DNA from: Bacteroidetes bacterium UBA1935
GTDB lineage: Bacteria; Bacteroidota; Bacteroidia; Chitinophagales; Chitinophagaceae
Reading direction: 5' to 3'
DNA: 64,000 nt
NCBI GenBank assembly: GCA_002337045.1
Contig: DDFF01000006.1
Coordinates: 1 to 64,000 of the forward strand
A program made the position numbers and the translations under genes. The number at the start of each line of letters is the position of its first letter. The stretch's first letter is position 1. Below, in pieces: positions 57,870-64,000 of the stretch. Below the pieces are notes generated by a model, which searched no databases, was not told the origin of the DNA, and saw only the letters and a list, made by a program, of their open reading frames with translations.

Positions 57870-58568
57870 CTATTTAAACTGGCGGAAGTAGTAGGTAACA
57901 CCGTCTTCTTCCATTATTAGTTCGTTGTCTGCGCATTTAATAACGGTAAACTGGCGTTTGTCTTTGCCATCCAGATATACTATCTGGTTTACATAGGTTT
58001 CTACCATCCAAGAGGGCGCATTGTCTGCATCTTTCGTAGCGAAGAATGCACCCCATTTGCCATCCTTCTGAGACGGGTAGAAATCTACCATCTTTAACTG
58101 GCGGCTATAGTCTATCGCATTTACCTTGTTGGCACTCGTGCGTTTGTATACAGACCAGTGGCCTGCCATTTGCTGCACGGTCTTAACAGGTGCAAACACT
58201 TCCTGACGTTTTGCTTCCGGGGTATTGGCTACAGGCGTATAGCTTTCCATTTCGTAGATACCGCCTTCATCTTTCAGTATCATCTTATTGCCCTTGCGTT
58301 CTGCAACGGTGAAATAACGCATACCCAGGTCGAGCCCGTTGGCCTCCAGCTTGTAAGTGCCTTTGTAGATAAAGCCACCTGCTTTTTGCCATACATACTC
58401 ATTGCCACCCGGCAGGAATTCTATTTTGATAGTGTCTTTGTAAGCTATTGCTTCGTTTTTCATGGTTTTGCGCGACACTTCGCGCCAGTTGCCCGATAGT
58501 TTGTTTTTATCTCCTGCAAAAGAGAGTGCAGGCATAAAAAGACTTGCGAGGAATAGAAATTTTCTCAT
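57870..58568 (-). CDS. Secreted lipocalin-like protein, two similar halves
   Basis: A 232-aa protein with a signal peptide (MRKFLFLASLFMPALSFAG). Two similar beta-rich parts follow: the first from LSGNWREVSRKTMKN to about 110, the second from MAGHWSVYKRTSANK on. Each opens with a (S/G)-x-W motif and later has strands with K-x-x-x-L-K-(D/M)-x-x, as in lipocalin-like DUF families of Bacteroidota. It should act in the periplasm. The start ATG 58568 gives the signal peptide. Ligand unknown. Confidence 0.75.
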   Translation of the reverse strand: MRKFLFLASLFMPALSFAGDKNKLSGNWREVSRKTMKNEAIAYKDTIKIEFLPGGNEYVWQKAGGFIYKGTYKLEANGLDLGMRYFTVAERKGNKMILKDEGGIYEMESYTPVANTPEAKRQEVFAPVKTVQQMAGHWSVYKRTSANKVNAIDYSRQLKMVDFYPSQKDGKWGAFFATKDADNAPSWMVETYVNQIVYLDGKDKRQFTVIKCADNELIMEEDGVTYYFRQFK

Positions 58569-58636
58569 GACCTTTGATTTAGCGTTTGGATAGTTCAAAA
58601 ATATTCAAAAAATTGTAATCATTAGAATATCATACC

Positions 58637-59422
58637 ATGGCGGGCAATACACTTAATATTTCGCTGATACAGGCAGACATCATTTGGGAAGATAAAGCTG
58701 CAAACCTTGCACAGTACGAGCAATACATTGCAGGCATACAGGAGAAGAAAGAAGTGGTGGTACTGCCCGAAATGTTCAGCACGGGTTTTACCATGAATAC
58801 GCAAGCATTGGGCGAAACCATGGATGGGGCCACTATGCAGTGGATGAAAGATATGGCTGCCAAATACCGCTGTATACTGACTGGAAGCCTTATAATACAG
58901 GAAGGAGAACATTATTACAACCGCCTGCTGTGGGTGCAGCCCGATGGTGTGGTGGGGCATTATGACAAGCGCCATCTTTTTGCCTATGGCGATGAACACA
59001 ATCATTTTACCGCAGGTGACAAAAGGCTGATAACAAGCGTTAAGGGCTTCCGCATTTGCCCGATGGTGTGTTACGATTTGCGCTTCCCGGTATGGGCACG
59101 CAATCTGGGCGATGCTTACGATGTATTGCTATACGTAGCCAACTGGCCCGACAAGCGCAGCCTGGCATGGAAGACACTATTGCAGGCAAGAGCTATTGAG
59201 AATCAATGCTATGTGGTGGGGGTGAACCGTGTAGGTACAGATTTTAAAGGGCTGAACTATAGCGGCGACAGCAGTGTTTTTGGCCCGCTGGGCGAAATGA
59301 TATGTCAGGAAACTAATAAAGCTGTTGTGCAAACAGTTACATTGGAAAAAGATGTAGTTACAAAAACACGCGAACAACTGCCATTTCTCAATGATGCAGA
59401 CAAGTTTGTGATTGTAGATTAA
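58637..59422 (+). CDS. Omega-amidase YafV-like (nitrilase superfamily)
   Basis: A 261-aa carbon-nitrogen hydrolase. The Glu-Lys-Cys triad is in VVLPEMFSTGF (Glu), GHYDKRHLF (Lys) and MVCYDLRFPVW (Cys), with the usual RAIENQCYVVGVNRVG segment. The YafV/Nit2 type hydrolyses 2-oxoglutaramate and similar omega-amides in methionine salvage and glutamine transamination. It is monocistronic and divergent from the lipocalin-like gene. Confidence 0.92.
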   Translation: MAGNTLNISLIQADIIWEDKAANLAQYEQYIAGIQEKKEVVVLPEMFSTGFTMNTQALGETMDGATMQWMKDMAAKYRCILTGSLIIQEGEHYYNRLLWVQPDGVVGHYDKRHLFAYGDEHNHFTAGDKRLITSVKGFRICPMVCYDLRFPVWARNLGDAYDVLLYVANWPDKRSLAWKTLLQARAIENQCYVVGVNRVGTDFKGLNYSGDSSVFGPLGEMICQETNKAVVQTVTLEKDVVTKTREQLPFLNDADKFVIVD

Positions 59423-59447
59423 TACCCTCAATCCCCTGCATATTTCG

Positions 59448-59455
59448 TAATTTTG
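59448..59455 (+). promoter_or_regulatory. MMPL exporter promoter -7 box
   Basis: TAATTTTG is an exact TAnnTTTG match, 23 nt before the ATG at 59479. Confidence 0.5.
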
Positions 59456-59478
59456 CGCCCACATTATAAGAACGAATC

Positions 59479-61854
59479 ATGTGGCACCGCATCGCAGCAT
59501 TTATTATTAAGTTTCGCATCACGCTTTTGGTAACGCTGCTTGCAGCTACCTGCGTTATGGGCTATTATGCCAGCAAGGTAGAGCTGAGCTACGAATTCAC
59601 GAACGCCATCCCGACAGACAATCCGAAGTATAAGGATTACCAGAATTTCCGAAAGCAATTTGGTGAGGACGGAAACATGATGGTGATTGGTGTGCAGACA
59701 GATAAATTCTTCAATCAGGACTTTTTTACAGACTATACCCAACTTGTAAAAGACCTGGAGAAAGTAAAAGCTGTAGAAAATATACTGAGCATTCCCGGCG
59801 CCATCAATCTTGAAAAAGATACGACTACAGGCCAACTGAAAGTAGTGAAGCTGGTAAACGACAGCACTATTAATAATGTAGCGGGCATCAAAGATGCATT
59901 CTATAATCTTCCATTTTATAAAGGCTTTCTTTACAATCCTGAAACGGGTGCATACCTGATGGCGCTGCGTATAGATAAGAAAGTGCTGAACAGTAAAAAT
60001 CGTGCAGGTGTTGTAAACGAAATACTGAAACTGAGTGATGCATTCGGCAAGAAGCATAGTATTGAAATGCACTATAGTGGCCTGCCGCTGATACGTACTA
60101 TGATGGCAGGACAGGTACAGAGCGAAATGAATCTGTTTCTGATTCTGTCTTTTGTACTCACCGCAATTATCCTTGCATTGTTCTTCCGCTCTTTTATGGC
60201 AGTACTGGCAAGTATGCTGGTAGTGGCTGCAGGTGTGGTTTGGTCGCTGGGTACGGTAGTGCTGCTTGGTTATAAAATAACATTGCTGATAGCACTGATA
60301 CCACCACTGATAGTGGTAATAGGTATTCCTAACTGTGTGTACCTGCTGAACAAATACCACTCAGAATACAACAAGCACCAGAACAAAGCAAAGGGACTAC
60401 TGCGCATGGTAGACAGGATGGGTATTGTTACCCTGTTTACCAACATCACTGCTGCTATTGGTTTTGGTGTGTTCTTCTTTACCAAGAGTGCTATCCTGAA
60501 AGAATTTGGTTTGGTAGCGGGTATCAACATCATGGCGATATTCGTGATATCACTGATATTCATCCCTGCATTGTTCAGCTTCCTGCCACCGCCAAAGAGC
60601 CGCCACACCAGCTATCTGGAAAACGGTTGGATGTCTCGTCTGCTGGATACTATTACGAATTGGGTTTTCGGACACAGAATGTGGATATACGCAGCAACGA
60701 TAGTAATATGTGCGGTGAGTGTGATGGGTATGATGCGCCTGAATTCTGTGGGCCATATAGTAGATGACTTACCGAAAGAAGCAAAAGTGTATCAGGATTT
60801 GATGTTTTTTGAAAAGAACTTCCGCGGTGTGATGCCGTTGGAAATTGTGATAGACACGAAAAAGAAAAACGGTGCAGTAGGCCTGCCTGTATTGCAGAAG
60901 ATGGATGAGCTGACAACCTACCTGAAACAGTTTCCTGAAATAGGCCACTCACTTGCACTGACAGAAGGTGTGAAATTTGCACGCCAGGCATACTACAATG
61001 GCGATAGCAGCAGCTATGCTGTGCCGAATATGTTTGACGCTGCCTTTATACAACCATACCTGCGCGGTGGTGCTGGTGGCGATAAGAAAGGTATGTTCAA
61101 TAAACTCCTGAGTGCGTTTATGGACAGCACCAAACAGAAAACACGCATCAGCATCAATATGGCCGATGTGGGTTCTAAACGCCTGCCTATATTGCTGGAC
61201 AGCATTCGCCCTAAAACACTGGAACTGTTTGACACTGCTAAATACGATGTCACATTCACAGGTACAAGTATCGTATTCTTAGAAGGTAGCAAGTTTATCA
61301 TCAACAGCTTGCGAGATAGCCTGATACTAGCATTCATCATGATATTCGGTTGTATGATTGCACTGTTCCGCTCGTGGAGGATATTGTTGATTTCAATGGT
61401 TATTAATATAGTGCCATTGCTGATAACTGCGGGCATCATGGGCTGGATGGGTATTCCTATCAAGCCATCAACTGTGCTTGTATTCAGTGTGGCATTGGGT
61501 ATTACGATAGACGTTACCATACGCTTCCTTGTAAACTTCAAACAAGAGCTGGTGAATCATGACGATGATATTGCTGCTACAGTAAGGCGAACGATACACG
61601 ATACAGGCCTTAGCATTATCTACACATCGCTGATACTGGTAGCAGGTTTTGCTGTGTTTGCGTTGTCTCAGTTCGACGGTACAAAATCGCTGGGTTACCT
61701 GACATCGCTGACGCTGTTGCTGGCAATGGTTACCAACCTGACATTGCAACCTGCACTGCTACTGTGGATGGATAAAGCACTACGCAAAAACAAGAGTGCC
61801 GATTTCCTGATGGAAAAGAAAGATGAGGATGAAGAAACCCCGAATTCTAAATAG
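59479..61854 (+). CDS. MMPL/RND-superfamily exporter
   Basis: A 791-aa transporter with the two-fold RND layout: helix one (about 10-30), a large periplasmic loop, a five-helix block (about 220-365), then helix seven, a second loop and another five-helix block (about 615-765). The first half includes FRSFMAVLASMLVVAAGVVW and PLIVVIGIPNCVYLLNKYH. The second includes VFSVALGITIDVTIRFLVNF. The type (HpnN-like/MMPL) exports lipids or hydrophobic compounds by proton motive force. Single gene with its own promoter and terminator; cargo unknown. Confidence 0.9.
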   Translation: MWHRIAAFIIKFRITLLVTLLAATCVMGYYASKVELSYEFTNAIPTDNPKYKDYQNFRKQFGEDGNMMVIGVQTDKFFNQDFFTDYTQLVKDLEKVKAVENILSIPGAINLEKDTTTGQLKVVKLVNDSTINNVAGIKDAFYNLPFYKGFLYNPETGAYLMALRIDKKVLNSKNRAGVVNEILKLSDAFGKKHSIEMHYSGLPLIRTMMAGQVQSEMNLFLILSFVLTAIILALFFRSFMAVLASMLVVAAGVVWSLGTVVLLGYKITLLIALIPPLIVVIGIPNCVYLLNKYHSEYNKHQNKAKGLLRMVDRMGIVTLFTNITAAIGFGVFFFTKSAILKEFGLVAGINIMAIFVISLIFIPALFSFLPPPKSRHTSYLENGWMSRLLDTITNWVFGHRMWIYAATIVICAVSVMGMMRLNSVGHIVDDLPKEAKVYQDLMFFEKNFRGVMPLEIVIDTKKKNGAVGLPVLQKMDELTTYLKQFPEIGHSLALTEGVKFARQAYYNGDSSSYAVPNMFDAAFIQPYLRGGAGGDKKGMFNKLLSAFMDSTKQKTRISINMADVGSKRLPILLDSIRPKTLELFDTAKYDVTFTGTSIVFLEGSKFIINSLRDSLILAFIMIFGCMIALFRSWRILLISMVINIVPLLITAGIMGWMGIPIKPSTVLVFSVALGITIDVTIRFLVNFKQELVNHDDDIAATVRRTIHDTGLSIIYTSLILVAGFAVFALSQFDGTKSLGYLTSLTLLLAMVTNLTLQPALLLWMDKALRKNKSADFLMEKKDEDEETPNSK

Positions 61855-61863
61855 AATAAAAAC

Positions 61864-61888
61864 GCCCCTATATAAGGGGCATTTTTAT
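61864..61888 (+). terminator. Rho-independent terminator
   Basis: GCCCCT pairs with AGGGGC around a 5-nt loop, followed by ATTTTTATTTTTT, after the MMPL gene. Confidence 0.75.
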
Positions 61889-62022
61889 TTTTTATCAAAG
61901 CGTATTGCCGATACTTTGTATGGTGCATGAATCATTTATTTATTAAAGAATATCAACAATTAAATGATATGTTTTTTGTATATTAGGTATCCTCGAAACT
62001 AATTAAAAACCAAGAAAACATT

Positions 62023-62928
62023 ATGTGGAAAGATGTAAAAAAAGAATTTGACATTGATAGCGATGGTAAAGAGATTCTTAAAAAAGTAACAAAAGAATCA
62101 ACTTTTTCTTTCCTTGGAAAAGAGAAGGAGAAATGGGAATTTGCTTTTCGTGGTGCAGGTATTTTAGTAATAATTTTTTCTATTATCGGACTTTGGATTA
62201 GTTTAGAAAATCAACGTCGTCAACAAAGATTTCAAATTGAACAACAACGTGCACTGCTTGAATTAGACATTTATAAAAAAACTGTAAAAAGTATTAGTCA
62301 GATAGCAGATGGTACTAATGCAGCTAATGAAAGGGATGAGTTTATTTATGATATCGTTCCCACAATCCAAATTCTCAAAAATGATTCATTAACCATAAAA
62401 GTTGACAGCTTTAAAAAGCTTTATTGTCGATATCTATATTTAAAAGGAATTACTGACAGTGTTTTCCAATTCTATAATGTAACTAAGATTTTAAGTAGTA
62501 TAACACAAAATAATACTGATGATTCAGTAATAGTAAGAGATTTGACAAACCGATACGATGCTTTGTGTGCGACGATTGCCAAGAATTACGATATTTGGAC
62601 TACAGAACGTGAACAAATTATTAATGATTTAGTAGTATCGAATATTAATCAACCTGACTACTTCTATACACAGATTTCGAACTTACTTTTAATACTAAAT
62701 ACCCACTTTAATAATATTATTTTATACAAAAAATCAACTTATAACTACAGGTATTTATCTGGTCTTCATGATGACTACATCAACTTCGTCAATAATCGTG
62801 ATTTTTATAATTTAAGGTTTGTTCTTGACTATTTTGAAACTAAGAATATGCAAAAAATGAATAATCTCCGAACTGATATTATCAACATAATGCAAGGTTC
62901 TAATAAACTACTTAATCAGTCTTATTAA
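62023..62928 (+). CDS. AT-rich membrane protein of unknown function
   Basis: A 301-aa protein. The N-terminus is charged; one membrane helix (GAGILVIIFSIIGLWISL, about 45-62) is followed by a long basic coiled coil (ENQRRQQRFQIEQQRALLEL). The remainder is helical with no recognised domain. The gene is clearly more AT-rich than its neighbours and stands alone between a terminator and the NUDIX gene. The single helix plus coiled coil plus helical domain resembles some abortive-infection proteins in outline only; I do not assign it. Confidence 0.7.
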   Translation: MWKDVKKEFDIDSDGKEILKKVTKESTFSFLGKEKEKWEFAFRGAGILVIIFSIIGLWISLENQRRQQRFQIEQQRALLELDIYKKTVKSISQIADGTNAANERDEFIYDIVPTIQILKNDSLTIKVDSFKKLYCRYLYLKGITDSVFQFYNVTKILSSITQNNTDDSVIVRDLTNRYDALCATIAKNYDIWTTEREQIINDLVVSNINQPDYFYTQISNLLLILNTHFNNIILYKKSTYNYRYLSGLHDDYINFVNNRDFYNLRFVLDYFETKNMQKMNNLRTDIINIMQGSNKLLNQSY

Positions 62929-62972
62929 TTAACTGCAAGTAATATGGGGATTTTAGTGTTGTTAATACTCCT

Positions 62973-63605
62973 CTATAACTCTCCCATCACAGCTTCGAGC
63001 TCAGCTATCATCATGGCTGTTGCACCCCACACTATGTGATTATCTTCCCAGAGATAGGCAGGGGCTTTCAGGGTAATATCAGGGAATGCCTCGGGAGTGA
63101 TGTGTGTTACAATTTTTCTTTCGGGTGCAAAGAAATCGTGCAGCGGTACTTCCAATGTGTACTGCACTTCGCTTTGGCTGATGATGTATTGCTGCGGTTC
63201 GGCAGTATAACCAATAAACGGAAACACGTTTGAATAGCTAACAGGTATGTAGAGCGATGTAAGCCCGCCGAGCAGTTCAATCTTATGTGGTGCAATGCCC
63301 ACTTCTTCCTCTGTCTCCCGCAGGGCAGTGTACGACAGGTCTGCATCAGTAGGGTCTTTTCTGCCACCTGGGAAACTTATTTGCCCGCTGTGGGGCTTAC
63401 CATCCGTGATGCGTTTTATCAACAGCAGATTCAGCGCATCGTTTTTAGGAAACAACAACGCGAGTACTGCACTTTCCTTCGCAGTGTCCGGTATTACACT
63501 TGGCAGCTCGCGCACACGCGATGCCATATTGTTTTGCGCAGCAATGCCAGGTAGCGGTTGCTGCAATCGCAGTTTTAATCTTTCAATCGTATCTGTAATA
63601 TTCAA
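62973..63605 (-). CDS. NUDIX CoA pyrophosphatase-like hydrolase
   Basis: A 210-aa NUDIX hydrolase. The Nudix box is GGRKDPTDADLSYTALRETEEEVGI (GxxxxxE...REtxEEvG; read in two parts SFPGGRKD and LRETEEEVG), preceded by LLIKRITDGKPHSGQISFPG. The HSGQISFPGG segment is the family mark of CoA/short-chain acyl-CoA diphosphatases (NudL/Nudt7 type). It precedes nothing obvious in function; the CDGSH gene reads in the same direction just upstream (4 bp). Confidence 0.9.
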   Translation of the reverse strand: MNITDTIERLKLRLQQPLPGIAAQNNMASRVRELPSVIPDTAKESAVLALLFPKNDALNLLLIKRITDGKPHSGQISFPGGRKDPTDADLSYTALRETEEEVGIAPHKIELLGGLTSLYIPVSYSNVFPFIGYTAEPQQYIISQSEVQYTLEVPLHDFFAPERKIVTHITPEAFPDITLKAPAYLWEDNHIVWGATAMMIAELEAVMGEL

Positions 63606-63609
63606 AACC

Positions 63610-64000
63610 TTACTCGTCTTTAAATCCTATTTTCACGTGTGTACCGTCGCAGTAGGGTTTATTGCCCGATGCTCCGCAGCGGCACAGTGCAGTCACTTTA
63701 TTTTTCTTTACTTCTTCACCATTTTTATTTTTGATGGTAATGTTGCCATATACCAGCAGCGGGCCATTGGCAGCTACTTCCACTATCGTATCTACATCTA
63801 CCTGTGGTGCTTTGTTGCCAATCTCATCTTCATTCCGAAAATAGCTGAGCGCTCCCGAAGGGCATTTTTCTACCTGTGCTATGATGCTTGCTGTTGTTGC
63901 AGCATCCATCTTTATCCACGGGCGTTCGCGCGGGTTGAAGACTTCTGCCAAACCCGTCCAGCAGAGCTTGCTGTGTATGCACTGGTTAGGCTTCCATGTA
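63610..64000 (-). CDS. CDGSH-type iron-sulfur protein with Fer4_19 domain (5' end outside window)
   Basis: The reading frame continues to the window edge. The visible part has a mono-cluster 4Fe-4S (Fer4_19) domain with cysteines in QCIHSKLCW and KCPSGAL, around GLAEVFNPRERPW. A CDGSH 2Fe-2S domain follows with C-x-C-x2-(S/T)-x3-P-x-C-D-G-x-H as CRCGASGNKPYCDGTH. A TTG at 63951 could be read as a start, but the conserved Cys pattern upstream shows that the true start lies beyond position 64000. The start, and so the full length, is unseen. Confidence 0.88.
   Translation of the reverse strand, partial: TWKPNQCIHSKLCWTGLAEVFNPRERPWIKMDAATTASIIAQVEKCPSGALSYFRNEDEIGNKAPQVDVDTIVEVAANGPLLVYGNITIKNKNGEEVKKNKVTALCRCGASGNKPYCDGTHVKIGFKDE

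Overview
The window looks like a chromosome segment of a Bacteroidota bacterium, probably Chitinophagales/Chitinophagaceae-like. Support comes from at least a dozen exact copies of the Bacteroidota -7 promoter box TAnnTTTG directly upstream of genes, a secreted protein with a type IX (Por) C-terminal sorting domain, Bat aerotolerance genes, a DUF4783 protein, a MuiA/DUF4139 protein, and the SxtJ/DUF5989/carbamoyltransferase cluster. Codon use in the core is moderate in GC, while 1-11.7 kb is clearly more AT-rich. No rRNA, tRNA or CRISPR array was seen.

Region 1 (1 to about 11,715) is a horizontally acquired island placed against the 3' end of mnmE. Reading leftward from its right end it carries a tyrosine integrase, an unknown 252-aa protein, an excisionase-like winged-helix protein, a probable gene II/X-type replication initiator, a TerS-like (terminase small subunit) protein, a convergent HNH endonuclease gene preceded by a long structured hairpin, and a complete type I restriction-modification operon (hsdR-hsdM-hsdS). 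The int / xis / rep / terS / HNH set with no capsid or tail genes resembles a phage satellite (PICI-like) that carries restriction-modification as cargo. This is the most interesting system in the window. Its left end lies outside the window.

Region 2 (11.7-25.1 kb) is core housekeeping: mnmE, dtd-tadA-Rieske-ldcA, the adk-obgE-rhodanese operon, an RsuA/RluE-type pseudouridine synthase, batB-batC, a YoaK-like protein, uvrD/pcrA and a MuiA-like protein.

Region 3 (25.1-33.7 kb) mixes orphans with gpmI. It holds a small secreted protein, an XRE-HTH/pentapeptide-repeat protein with a candidate operator, a fibronectin-III T9SS cargo protein, three copies of a ~200-250 bp dispersed repeat and a solitary TerS-like gene.

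Region 4 (33.7-45.8 kb) starts with a carbamoyltransferase-DUF5989-SxtJ-hydrolase cluster followed by a stand-alone C-terminal half of carbamoyl-phosphate synthase. After it come a polytopic membrane protein, an ElaA-type acetyltransferase, a TonB-dependent receptor, a YHS lipoprotein, a thioesterase, an M16-like protein without the zinc motif and a CoA-transferase.

Region 5 (45.8-64 kb) is again mostly core: msrB, nth, a thioredoxin-like protein, ubiX, mazG followed directly by a very large sensor kinase, an enolase-superfamily epimerase with murB, a GT39/ArnT-type glycosyltransferase, a YafV-type amidase, an MMPL/RND exporter, an AT-rich orphan, a NUDIX CoA pyrophosphatase and a CDGSH iron-sulfur protein cut by the window edge.

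A window-wide observation is that several core genes (dtd, uvrD, gpmI, murB, the carB half, the CoA-transferase) have the -7 box only 4-7 nt before the start codon, which predicts leaderless or nearly leaderless mRNAs.
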